NCBI RefSeq assembly: GCF_036013525.1
Contig: NZ_CP107853.1
Coordinates: 8,184,001-8,248,000, forward strand
Direction: 5' to 3'
Origin: Nonomuraea sp. NBC_00507
GTDB taxonomy: Bacteria > Actinomycetota > Actinomycetes > Streptosporangiales > Streptosporangiaceae
Length of the DNA stretch: 64,000 nucleotides
A model generated the notes under the pieces. It was given only the letters and a program-made list of their open reading frames with translations. It was not told where the DNA came from and did not search any database. Below, in pieces: positions 55,464-63,422 of the stretch (position 1 is its first letter; every line of letters begins with the position of its first letter). The position numbers and the translations under genes are program-made.

Positions 55464-56281
55464 CGACCTTGACCCTGCCTCCGCTGAGCCTGGCCGCGCG
55501 GCGCATGCGCGTCATGGGCGTGGTCCGGCGCGACTTCGCGGCATTGCGGCGCAGCTCGATCCGGGTGTTCGAGATCCTGTTCTGGCCGACGGTCGAGCTG
55601 GTGCTGTGGGGCTTCATGACGCTGTTCCTGCAGACGCAGCGGGTGCCGTTCGTGGTGTCGTTCCTGCTCGGCGCGGTGCTGCTGTGGCAGCTGCTGCAGA
55701 AGGCCAGCAACGAGATCTCCATTGCCTTCCTCGAGGACATCTGGTCGCGCAACCTGCTCAACGTGCAGGTCAGCCCTCTGTCCAGCGTCGAATACCTGAT
55801 CGGGCTGATGCTGTTCTCCCTCGGCAAGGTGGCCTTCGCGGTCGCGATCATGGCCGCGCTCGCCTTCGGCCTCTACGGGTTCGGGGTGACGAGCATCGGC
55901 GTGGGACTGGTCCCGTTCATGGGCGTGCTGCTCGTGCTCGGCTGGTCACTCGGCCTGGTCGGCATCGCGGCGGTGCTGCGTTTCGGCGAGAACGCGCAGG
56001 TCATCGCCTGGTCACTGGTGTTCGTGGTGCAGCCGCTCGCCGGGATCTTCTACCCGGTGTCCGTGCTGCCCGCGCCGCTGCAGGCCGTGTCGTGGTTCCT
56101 GCCCGCCTCCCACGTGTTCGAGGGCATGCGCACGGTCATGGCGGGCGGCGCGCTGCCCTGGGACCGGCTGGCCTGGGCGGCCGCGCTCAACGTGGGATAC
56201 CTGGCGGCGACGCTGGGGTTGTTCGCGTGGGCGCTGAAGTACGCCCGGCGGCATGGGAAGCTCTCGCGCTTCGGGGACTGA
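55460..56281 (+). CDS. ABC-2 type transporter permease
   Basis: A 273-residue membrane protein with about six hydrophobic segments, the partner of the ATPase upstream. An N-terminal MGVVRRDFAALRR amphipathic part is followed by LFWPTVELVLWGFMTLFL and the conserved loop IFYPVSVLPAPLQAVSWFLP. These are typical of ABC-2 exporters for drugs, lipids or polysaccharides. The last 95 bases overlap the convergent TetR gene at 56187-56281. Substrate unknown. Confidence 0.93.
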
Positions 56282-56843
56282 GCGCGGCGGCGATCACCTC
56301 CACCAGGCCCTCCACCACCTGATCCCGCTCCACCTCGGGATGCTCCAGCCACCAGTCGCCGGTCGTCTGCACCATGCCGACGAACGCGTGGCCGAGGACC
56401 TGCGCCCGCACCGGGTCGAGCGCCGCCCGCTCGGCGGCCAGCACCCCGCCCAGCTCCTCGCCCAGGCCGCGGACCAGCGAGGTCATGTGGGAGCGGGTCC
56501 TGCTGTCCTCGGCGCCGGCCCGGTGGAACAGGAAGCGGTAGAGGTTGAGGTTGGCCGCGATGAGGTCCAGATAGGCGCCGATCGTCGCCCTGGCCCGGCC
56601 GCGCAGGTCGGCCCCCGGCTCGGCGAACCGCGGCCGCAGCTGGGCGATCACCGTGCGCACGTGCCGGTCGGCGAGCGCCTCGTACAGGCCGCTCTTGTCG
56701 CCGAAGTGGCGGTAGAGGATGGGCTTGGTGATGCCGGCCGCGGCCGCGATGGCCGCCATCGACACCTCGGGCCCCTCGCTGGAGATGACCCGGTCCGCGG
56801 CGTCCAGCAGCGCCCTGCGCCGATCCGGGTCCCGTCCGCTCAC
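56187..56843 (-). CDS. TetR family transcriptional regulator
   Basis: A 218-residue TetR protein. The helix-turn-helix reads RRALLDAADRVISSEGPEVS, AAIAAAAGITKPILYRHFGD and KSGLYEALADRHV. The C-terminal domain is helical, followed by a low-complexity tail [20 protein letters not shown] that overlaps the end of the ABC permease gene on the other strand. The GTG at 56843 overlaps the stop of the membrane protein upstream as GTGA, so these two are coupled. A likely target is that membrane protein gene or the ABC exporter. Confidence 0.86.
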   Translation of the reverse strand: MSGRDPDRRRALLDAADRVISSEGPEVSMAAIAAAAGITKPILYRHFGDKSGLYEALADRHVRTVIAQLRPRFAEPGADLRGRARATIGAYLDLIAANLNLYRFLFHRAGAEDSRTRSHMTSLVRGLGEELGGVLAAERAALDPVRAQVLGHAFVGMVQTTGDWWLEHPEVERDQVVEGLVEVIAAALSPRSARASHAAGRTSAPTRTTPASPPGIPR

Positions 56844-57280
56844 CCGCCCAGGATAGATCGCCAACGCGTCGGCAGCAGCGCCGAGAGCACGAGCAGGGCG
56901 CCGATGATGGTGTAGAGGCCGGTAAGCCCGGCCAGCGTGCCGGGCGGCTCGGCCAGCTCCGCCGGCGGCAGGCCGTCCCAGGTCGGCCCCGACCACGGAA
57001 GGGTGGCCGCCAGGCCCAGCGCGGCGCCGGTGTCCAGGGCGAACAGCGCGCCTGCCGAGATCAGTGGAACGCCGCAGGTCAGCGCCGCCGCGGGCCAGGC
57101 GGTCAGGACGGCGACGAGCACCGCCACGGCCGCCAGGCAGGCCAGCCCGGCGGGCGCGGGACCGGCCGCAGCCGTGCCCACGCGCAGCGCCTTGGCACCG
57201 GCCTCGGTCAGGTAGTAGACGGGGACGAGGGCGGCCAGGCCGGCGGCGGCTCCCATCACATGACGACTCTCACGGGTCAC
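56840..57280 (-). CDS. Small multi-span membrane protein
   Basis: A 146-residue protein with four hydrophobic segments (AAAGLAALVPVYYL, ACLAAVAVLVAVLTAWPAAA, ALFALDTGAALGLAATL, GLYTIIGALLVLSALLPTRW). No family is recognised. The GTG at 57280 gives MTRESRHVMG. It is translationally coupled to the TetR gene downstream through GTGA. It may be the transporter or sensor controlled by that regulator, but this is inference. Confidence 0.72.
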   Translation of the reverse strand: MTRESRHVMGAAAGLAALVPVYYLTEAGAKALRVGTAAAGPAPAGLACLAAVAVLVAVLTAWPAAALTCGVPLISAGALFALDTGAALGLAATLPWSGPTWDGLPPAELAEPPGTLAGLTGLYTIIGALLVLSALLPTRWRSILGG

Positions 57281-57335
57281 ACCGGCATCGTCCCCACCTG
57301 CCTCACCGGTTACGCGTGGAGGGCGAGCATGGCGG

Positions 57336-57479
57336 GTGACCCCGCCCGGCGGCTCTCTGCTGGAGCTGGGCTGCGGCGTGGGACGGGTGACGGCATGGGG
57401 CGGGTCAGGCCCTTTACACCGTAGATCACGCGATGGCCTCGATCCTCAGGTAATTACTGGAAAATACTGGGACTATTGA
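57336..57479 (+). pseudogene. Remnant of a SAM-dependent methyltransferase
   Basis: A 47-codon frame starting at GTG contains SLLELGCGVGRVTAW, the SAM-binding motif I of a class I methyltransferase with its upstream PPGG. The frame then leaves the family pattern and stops after KYWDY, just before the nuclease-helicase operon. The rest of the enzyme is missing. It is best read as the broken N-terminal end of a lost gene, probably marking an old rearrangement at this site. Confidence 0.6.
57455..57470. repeat. Direct repeat before the nuclease-helicase operon
   Basis: TACTGG occurs at 57455-57460 and 57465-57470, one helical turn apart, about 20-40 bases upstream of the first gene. A TACGCT at 57480-57485, 7 bases before the ATG, could be a -10 box. 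The repeats could bind an activator or repressor. Confidence 0.4.
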
Positions 57480-57492
57480 TACGCTCGCGGCC

Positions 57493-58263
57493 ATGAGTGA
57501 CCGCCTGGACGATTTGGAGCGGCGGATCGACGAGTTGCGGGCCGGTGTGCGCAAGGCCATGCGGGCCAGGGACGGCGCGAAGGCCCGGGTGCTGCGCGCC
57601 GAGCTGCGCACCGCCGAGCGGGACTGGGACGTCCTGGTCAGCGGCGAGCGGCCGGAGGGCGCGCCCGAGCCGGCGCCGCTGGTCACCGTGCGCGAACAGG
57701 TGCACCAGGGGCTGCGGCTGCTCGGGGCGACCGCCCAGCCCCGCCTGATCGTGGCCGTCAGCGAGGCGTTCCTCGGCGGCACGATCCGCAGCACGCAGCT
57801 CACCAGCCTGCGCAGGGACGAGGAGCGTTCGTTCCGTTCCTCCCCGTACGGGCGGCCGTACTACCTGTGCGCGGCGCTGACGGACCGCCTCTCCCCCGCC
57901 CGCGGCCTGCTCACACTCAGCAGCTGGCCGCTGGAGCGGCGTGTGGTCGGGCCCCTCAGTCCCCGCGTCGACTTCCTGACCTGCGCCATCGCGGTGGCTT
58001 CACACGCGGCCGAGGATGAGCGGGCGGCCAGGTTATTGGTGCGGATGGCCAGGAACATCCCCGGCGCCACCAACGGCTCGCTGGCCCCGCCACACCCCGG
58101 GCGGGTGATCGAGGCGGCCCGCGCCGAGCTGGCGGTGCACGCCGAGCGCGACACGCGCGACCGCGCCGAGCTGGCGCGACGCGCCGCAGCGCAGCTGGAT
58201 GACGCCGCCCGCCTGTTCGGCGCCGCTACGCTGAGCACGATCAAGAAGGAGTACGTCACGTGA
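57493..58263 (+). CDS. Nuclease-helicase operon gene 1: coiled-coil protein with possible winged helix
   Basis: A 256-residue protein of no recognised family. Residues 1-48 (LDDLERRIDELRAGVRKAMR and following) form a charged coiled coil. Residues of about 70-120 (VREQVHQGLRLLGATAQPRL, VAVSEAFLGGTIRSTQLTSL) look like a winged-helix DNA-binding unit followed by YYLCAAL. The C-terminal half is helical and Arg/Glu-rich. The ATG at 57493 follows GCTCGCGGCC without a ribosome-binding site, so a leaderless start is possible. The stop overlaps gene 2 as GTGA. It may be the DNA-recognition or scaffold part of the system. Confidence 0.75.
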   Translation: MSDRLDDLERRIDELRAGVRKAMRARDGAKARVLRAELRTAERDWDVLVSGERPEGAPEPAPLVTVREQVHQGLRLLGATAQPRLIVAVSEAFLGGTIRSTQLTSLRRDEERSFRSSPYGRPYYLCAALTDRLSPARGLLTLSSWPLERRVVGPLSPRVDFLTCAIAVASHAAEDERAARLLVRMARNIPGATNGSLAPPHPGRVIEAARAELAVHAERDTRDRAELARRAAAQLDDAARLFGAATLSTIKKEYVT

Positions 58264-59390
58264 GCGGCTTGAAGCGCGAAGGCGACACCCTGCGCCGGCT
58301 GGACGCGTTGCGGGGCACGACGCCGCCGCGGCCGCACGACGCCCGCGCCATCGCGGCCCTGGCCGCCAACCCCGGCTGCACCCGCCGGGCGCTCATGGAC
58401 GGGGCCGGCGTCGACAAGGACGCCGCGGCCCGGCACCTGGGGTTCCCCGCGCCGTTCGGGCAGTCGCCGTTCGCGATCACGCGCGGCAACGTGTTCGAGG
58501 CGCTGGTCAAGGCCGACGGGTGCGCGGAGCTGCTGCGCATGCTGCGCGAGCTGCTCGGCCTGCCGATCGCCGAGGTGGCCTACCACGACGTGGAGAACGT
58601 CGGCGCCCACCTGCGCCACGCTCACACCCGCGCGCTGATCGACCGGGCGGCCCGTGACGAGCAGGACGCGGGCACTCTGTACGACCACCCGCTGCTCACC
58701 CTCCAGATCGCCGGCCACACCGCCTACCTGGAGCCGGATGTGGTGGCCTTCCAGCTGGGCGGCCGCTTCCACATCGTGGAGGTCAAGTCGTTCGCGGTGA
58801 TCGACGGGCAGGCCGACCCGGCGGCGGTCGCGGCGGCCGCCCGGCAGGCGGCCGTCTACGTACTGGCGCTGCGCACGCTGCTGGAGGAGCTGGGCCACGA
58901 CCCGCTGAAGGTCTCCCACGACGTGGTGCTGGTCTGCCCTGAGAACTTCGCCAACCGCCCGGTCGCGACACTGGTCGACGTGCGCAAACAGCTGGCCGTG
59001 CTGAGGCGCCAGCTGACCAGGATGACCACGCTCGACCGGCTTCTCGAGGGGCTGCCCGACGATCTCACGTTCGACCTGCAGCCGGGTGAGGACGGCCGGC
59101 CCACCAGGCCCGTCGCCGAGCTGGCCGACTCACTGCGCACGACGACGGCGCGTTACGCGCCCGACTGCCTGTCCGCCTGCGACCTGTGCTTCTTCTGCCG
59201 TGACGAGGCCCGGCAGGAGGGTGCGTCCGACCAGCTCGGCAGGCAGGTGCGGGACGAGCTGGGCGGGGTCGCGTCGGTGGCGGAGGCGCTGGGCCTGGCC
59301 GACGGGGTCCGGGATCCGCGGGAGGGTCAGGAGGAGATCGCCCGGCTGCTCCGCAACGCCGAACGCCTGCGCAGAGAGTGCCTGGCATGA
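58260..59390 (+). CDS. Nuclease-helicase operon gene 2: Fe-S PD-(D/E)XK nuclease
   Basis: A 376-residue nuclease of the RecB/AddB/Cas4/DNA2 group. Motifs in order: RGNVFEALV at 75-83, active-site Asp160 in YLEPDVVAF, E174-V-K176 in FHIVEVKSF, and QxxxY at 196-200 in RQAAVYVLAL, the signature of this group. Four Cys at 303, 307, 310 and 313 (DCLSACDLCFFC) plus Cys40 near the N-terminus are placed like the cluster ligands of Fe-S exonucleases. AAGGAG lies 8 bases before the GTG, which overlaps gene 1. It should cut single-stranded DNA ends, possibly 5'-3'. Confidence 0.82.
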   Translation: MSGLKREGDTLRRLDALRGTTPPRPHDARAIAALAANPGCTRRALMDGAGVDKDAAARHLGFPAPFGQSPFAITRGNVFEALVKADGCAELLRMLRELLGLPIAEVAYHDVENVGAHLRHAHTRALIDRAARDEQDAGTLYDHPLLTLQIAGHTAYLEPDVVAFQLGGRFHIVEVKSFAVIDGQADPAAVAAAARQAAVYVLALRTLLEELGHDPLKVSHDVVLVCPENFANRPVATLVDVRKQLAVLRRQLTRMTTLDRLLEGLPDDLTFDLQPGEDGRPTRPVAELADSLRTTTARYAPDCLSACDLCFFCRDEARQEGASDQLGRQVRDELGGVASVAEALGLADGVRDPREGQEEIARLLRNAERLRRECLA

Positions 59391-60814
59391 GCCTGCTCAC
59401 CTCGCTCGCCCGGTTGCGCGCCCTGGACGAGGGCATCGCGCAGCCCATCGCGACCGTCCGCCACTGCCATCTGTCGGACCGGCCGATGGTGTTCATCCCG
59501 CTGAAGCTGTCGGGCGAGGCCGCCGCGCCGCTGGCGGCCATGCTCGGCACCGAACGCGACCGGCCGCGCCTGCTCGTGGTGACCCAGCCGCGCAACCGCG
59601 ACCTGCGCTTCGCCTGGGCGGCCGAGCTGGCCGGGGTGCTGCTGCCGTACCTCGAGGGTTTCCTCGCCGACACCGAGACGGTGGAGCGGCGCGGCGCCGA
59701 CCCCTACGAGCGGGCGGTGGACGCGCCGCAGCTCATCGTGCCGAACGCGGCCGGCGTGGCCTTCACCCGGCTCCTCGGGCGCTCCACCCGCTTCCGCCGC
59801 GCCGACGGGCCCTACCCGGTGCCGGACGTGGTGCCGCTGCTGGGCCGGTGGCTGACCTATTTCGGGGAGCGGGCCGCGTACCCGGGCTCGTCGCTCATGA
59901 CGGCCGCGACCGAGGAGCTGGGCCGGCACTGGGCGAGCGGGCAGAGCTCGCTGGAGGACGCCAACCTGGCCGCGTTGCTCGGCTGGATCACCGAGGGGCC
60001 GAGCGAGGCCGCCGAGGACCCGCTGATCTGGCCGCCCGCCGGGCCCGCGACCGACCCGGGGTTCGACGCGGAGGTGCTCGCGCCCGCCATCGACAGCGGG
60101 TCGGCCGAGCGCGTCACCGAGGCGCTGCGCCGCCAGCTGGAGCCCACGTGGCGGCTCATGTGGCAGGCGATCGACCTGCTGGCCGGCCTGGAGGCGGGCG
60201 CGAGCGTGGCCCAGCGGTGGGAGCAGGACCGCGGCTCGTTCAGCGGCATGGCGCAGAGCATCGCCGAAGGCGGGCCGCCGCAGGCCCGCAGGGACGGCGC
60301 GGTCGCGGCCGCGGCCAAACTGGCCCGCATGGAACGCGCCCAGGCGGCGTACGAGGTGCAGCGCGCCTACGACGACCCGCTGATCATGGCCGAACACCGG
60401 CTCACCGGGGAGGCCTTCGCGGGCGAGGTGGTCGAGACCGTCCCGGACAACGTCGAGGGCGAGGGCCGCTCACGCAAGCTCCGCCCGCTGGTGGTGATCA
60501 AAACCGACGATCCGGTACGGCTGCCGCCCGGCGCGTCCCTCGGCACCCCGCAACGCCGCGGCCAGGGCGCCGAGCTGGTGTCCGCGGACGAGGGCCTGAT
60601 CACCGTGAAGATCACCAAAGGGATGGGGCGCGGCAAGACGCCGACCCCCGGCGCCGTGCCCGAGGTCGGCGAGCGCGTCTGCTACACCTCACTCACCGAC
60701 GACTTCCAGGGCTCGCCGACCCTGCCCGACGCGGAGGCCACGCCGTGGACGCACGGCGGCCCGCCCCAGGAGTACACGCCCGACGACGAGGACGCCCAGG
60801 AGGAGTGGTCGTGA
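59387..60814 (+). CDS. Nuclease-helicase operon gene 3: possible helicase accessory domain protein
   Basis: A 475-residue protein with no family that I recognise. The N-terminal 330 residues are mostly helical with a beta start (PRLLVVTQPRNRDLRFAWAA). Residues of about 375-450 are beta-rich: RKLRPLVVIKTDDPVRLPPG, GAELVSADEGLITVKITKGM and PTPGAVPEVGERVCYTSL. This resembles the beta-barrel inserted in the motor of UPF1/DNA2-type helicases, which the next gene lacks. The C-terminus is acidic. It overlaps both neighbours as ATGA and GTGA. This assignment is inference. Confidence 0.6.
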   Translation: MSLLTSLARLRALDEGIAQPIATVRHCHLSDRPMVFIPLKLSGEAAAPLAAMLGTERDRPRLLVVTQPRNRDLRFAWAAELAGVLLPYLEGFLADTETVERRGADPYERAVDAPQLIVPNAAGVAFTRLLGRSTRFRRADGPYPVPDVVPLLGRWLTYFGERAAYPGSSLMTAATEELGRHWASGQSSLEDANLAALLGWITEGPSEAAEDPLIWPPAGPATDPGFDAEVLAPAIDSGSAERVTEALRRQLEPTWRLMWQAIDLLAGLEAGASVAQRWEQDRGSFSGMAQSIAEGGPPQARRDGAVAAAAKLARMERAQAAYEVQRAYDDPLIMAEHRLTGEAFAGEVVETVPDNVEGEGRSRKLRPLVVIKTDDPVRLPPGASLGTPQRRGQGAELVSADEGLITVKITKGMGRGKTPTPGAVPEVGERVCYTSLTDDFQGSPTLPDAEATPWTHGGPPQEYTPDDEDAQEEWS

Positions 60815-62088
60815 CCGGCAGCCCGGAGCAGGTCATCGCGGACGTGCTGGCCGACCTGCCGCGGCACCGGGGCGTGGTCGTCGACTCGCCGCCGGGGGCG
60901 GGCAAGTCCACCCTCGTCGTACGCGCCGCCGCGCACATCGCGGCCGCCGGTGAGCCGCTGATGATCGTCGCCCAGACCAACGAGCAGGTCGACGACCTGG
61001 TGTCCAGGATCTCGGACAAACATCCGCGGCTGACCGTGGGGCGGCTGTCGGCCGGCGGATACGTGCCGCCGCTGCGCCTGCTGGAGCTGCCCGGCGTGCG
61101 GTTCGGCACCAGGATCCAGGACCTCGGCGACCCGGACATCGTCATCGCGACCGCCGACAAGTGGGCGTGGATCGGCGACCGGGTCTGGCCGTGGGCGATC
61201 GTGGACGAGGCCTACCAGATGCGCTCGGACAAGCTGCTGCGGATCGCGGGGCTGTTCGAGCGGGCGTTGTTCGTGGGCGATCCCGGACAGCTGGACCCGT
61301 TCTCGATCGTGGACGGGGACCGGTGGTGGGGACTGTCGTGGGATCCGCTGCAGAGCGCGGTGGCGGTGCTGCTGCGGCACAATCCGGACCTGCCGGTGCA
61401 CCGGCTGCCGGTGTCGTGGCGGCTGCCGGCGTCGGCGGCGCCGGTGGTGTCGCGGGCGTTCTACCCGTTCACCGGGTTCAGGTCGGGGACCGGGCCCGGG
61501 GATCGGCGGCTGGAGCTGGTCACGGAAGGCATGGGGACCGTGCACGACCGGGCGCTGGAGGAGGCCGCCCGGTCGGGGTGGGCGCTGCTGGAGCTGCCGA
61601 ACCGGCACACGGTGCGTACCGACGGGGAGGCCGTGCAGGCGGTGGCGCTGCTGGCCGAGCGGCTGCTGCAACGGGGCGCGGTGGCGAGTTCGGAGCAGGG
61701 CGAGCGGCCGGTGACGGCGGATCGGATCGCCGTGGGGGCCGCGCACCGGGACCAGGTGGCGGCGATCCGGGCGGCGGGGCTGCCGCCGGAGATCACCGTC
61801 GACACCGCGAACCGGCTGCAGGGCCGCGAGTACGACGTGACGATCGTGCTGCACCCGCTGTCCGGGCGGCGTGACGCGACGGCCTTCCACCTGGAGTCGG
61901 GGCGGCTGTGCGTGCTGGCCTCGCGGCACCGGCACGCCTGTGTGGTGGTGGCCCGGGCGGGCATCGCCGAGCTGCTGGACGCCCACCCGTCGGCGGAGCC
62001 GGTGCAGCTGGGCGTGCCGGTGAAGTTCCCGGACGGGTGGGAGGCCAACCAGTCGGTGCTGGAGCATCTGTCCCGCCACCGCGTCTAG
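60811..62088 (+). CDS. Nuclease-helicase operon gene 4: SF1 (UPF1/DNA2-like) helicase
   Basis: A 425-residue superfamily 1 helicase motor. Walker A is SPPGAGKST (26-34), Walker B WAIVDEAYQM with D132-E133, motif III GDPGQLDP (156-163), motif IV VSWRLP (201-206), motif V DTANRLQGREYDVTIV (331-346), and motif VI near SRHRHACVVV (371-380). The 1A and 2A RecA-like domains are present, but the beta-barrel normally inserted after Walker A in UPF1-like enzymes is not seen. The GTG overlaps gene 3 as GTGA. It should unwind nucleic acid for the nuclease of gene 2. Confidence 0.85.
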   Translation: MTGSPEQVIADVLADLPRHRGVVVDSPPGAGKSTLVVRAAAHIAAAGEPLMIVAQTNEQVDDLVSRISDKHPRLTVGRLSAGGYVPPLRLLELPGVRFGTRIQDLGDPDIVIATADKWAWIGDRVWPWAIVDEAYQMRSDKLLRIAGLFERALFVGDPGQLDPFSIVDGDRWWGLSWDPLQSAVAVLLRHNPDLPVHRLPVSWRLPASAAPVVSRAFYPFTGFRSGTGPGDRRLELVTEGMGTVHDRALEEAARSGWALLELPNRHTVRTDGEAVQAVALLAERLLQRGAVASSEQGERPVTADRIAVGAAHRDQVAAIRAAGLPPEITVDTANRLQGREYDVTIVLHPLSGRRDATAFHLESGRLCVLASRHRHACVVVARAGIAELLDAHPSAEPVQLGVPVKFPDGWEANQSVLEHLSRHRV

Positions 62089-62106
62089 CGCGGCGACGCT
62101 GCTGGT

Positions 62107-63036
62107 TCAGAGGCGGCGGCGCCAGACGTCGATGACCATGACCGGCCGCATCCCCGCCGACTCGTACAAGCCCAGCGCCGGCGTGGTGTTGTTGGAGTCC
62201 ACGTGCAGAATCGTGCCCTTGCGCCCGCGGGCCGCGTCGGCGGCGAAGGCGTGCCGCAGCAGGAAGCGCCCCAGCCCCTGCCCCCGGAACTCGGGCAGCA
62301 CGGCCAGCGTGGCCACATACCCGCACTCCTGGTCCGGCAGGAACTGGTTGTTGCCGATCAGCACCGCCGCCGCGCGCCCGTCGACCCTGGCGAGCGCGAG
62401 CTGGCTCCAGTCGTTGACGCTCTGCGCCTGCCTGCGCTCGTGCCACAGCTCGTAGTCGATGTTCACGAACCCGAAGTGCTCGGCGAACGCTTCCTGGTGC
62501 ACGCGGTGCGCCTCCCGCCGCACGTCCTCGCTCTCGCCGGAGTGCAGCGTGAGCCCGGCCGGCGGGACCGGCGCCTCGACGGGGCCCTCGTAGTCGATGC
62601 GCATGCGGTGGAAGCTCGTGCCGGGCTCGAAGCCCTGTTCCTTGGCCATGGCCTGCTTGACCTGGTCGGCGCGGTAGATCCCGATGTGCAGGGTGACGCC
62701 GTCGTGCCCCCGCTCGGCGGCCAGCTCGCGGGCGCGCCCGATGACCAGTGGCCACAGCTCGTCCGCGAGCTCTTCGACGCCGGGCCGGACGATCACGTCG
62801 ACGTGCACGAGATCGCTGTCTCCGTTGCTACATGCCCAGGCCGACGCGAGGAGCCTGCCGTCGGCGTCCTGTGCCAGCCACCCGTCCTTGTCGCGGTCGA
62901 AGTCGGGCTCCACCAGCTCGTCCTGGACGTCTTGGAGCGTCATGTCCGGCGCCCCGAGGACCGCGGTCTCATATGCCGAGATGAGCTCGTACATAGCGGC
63001 GGCGTCGTCCACGCGGGGCCGGCGAAGAGTATGCAT
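62107..63036 (-). CDS. Tandem GNAT acetyltransferase
   Basis: A 309-residue protein of two GNAT units, like mycothiol synthase and related actinomycete enzymes. The C-terminal unit has the acetyl-CoA loop PEFRGQGLGRFLLRHAF and the strand ALGLYESAGMRPVMVIDVW. The N-terminal unit (residues 1-150) is degenerate. The ATG at 63036 (MHTLRRPRVDDAAAMYELIS) is used; the frame is open upstream without similarity. It ends 18 bases after the nuclease-helicase operon, convergent to it. Substrate unknown. Confidence 0.85.
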   Translation of the reverse strand: MHTLRRPRVDDAAAMYELISAYETAVLGAPDMTLQDVQDELVEPDFDRDKDGWLAQDADGRLLASAWACSNGDSDLVHVDVIVRPGVEELADELWPLVIGRARELAAERGHDGVTLHIGIYRADQVKQAMAKEQGFEPGTSFHRMRIDYEGPVEAPVPPAGLTLHSGESEDVRREAHRVHQEAFAEHFGFVNIDYELWHERRQAQSVNDWSQLALARVDGRAAAVLIGNNQFLPDQECGYVATLAVLPEFRGQGLGRFLLRHAFAADAARGRKGTILHVDSNNTTPALGLYESAGMRPVMVIDVWRRRL

Positions 63037-63095
63037 GGGCTGGATTGTGCACCGGCCGCCCTGCCCGGCGCCTCCCATTTTCGCCCGGTTAAGCT

Positions 63096-63422
63096 ATGGG
63101 AGTGCTCGACAGGATGCCCTTGCGCATCGAGGTCGCCGCCCCGGACGCGACGACCGTCGCGCTCGCGCTCCGCGGCGACCTGGACCACGGCTCGGCCTAC
63201 CAGCTCGCGGCCCTGACCTTCGCCGACGGCTATCGCAGGATCGACGTGGACCTGTCGGCGCTGACCTTCATCGACTCCTCCGGCCTGGCCGCGCTCGTCC
63301 GCCTCCAGCAGCGGGCCGCGGCCGCCCGTGCGGTGATGCAGGTGGTGGCGTTGACGCCCTATCTGCGCAAGCTCCTCACGATGACCGCGCTCGACCTGCT
63401 GTTCAGCCTGCCGCCGGAGTGA
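63096..63422 (+). CDS. STAS domain anti-anti-sigma factor
   Basis: A 108-residue single-domain STAS protein. The phosphorylatable serine is in LTFIDSSGLAALVRLQ, and the N-terminal TVALALRGDLDHGSAYQL is typical of SpoIIAA/RsbV proteins. It would bind an anti-sigma kinase and be reset by a PP2C phosphatase. No kinase or sigma gene is adjacent. Its last 20 bases overlap the end of the convergent MFS gene. Confidence 0.88.
   Translation: MGVLDRMPLRIEVAAPDATTVALALRGDLDHGSAYQLAALTFADGYRRIDVDLSALTFIDSSGLAALVRLQQRAAAARAVMQVVALTPYLRKLLTMTALDLLFSLPPE

Noticed and set aside
59086..62088. A 1000-codon frame ending with the helicase
   Set aside because: Only the part from 60811 shows helicase motifs. 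Earlier codons overlap the well-supported genes 2 and 3.
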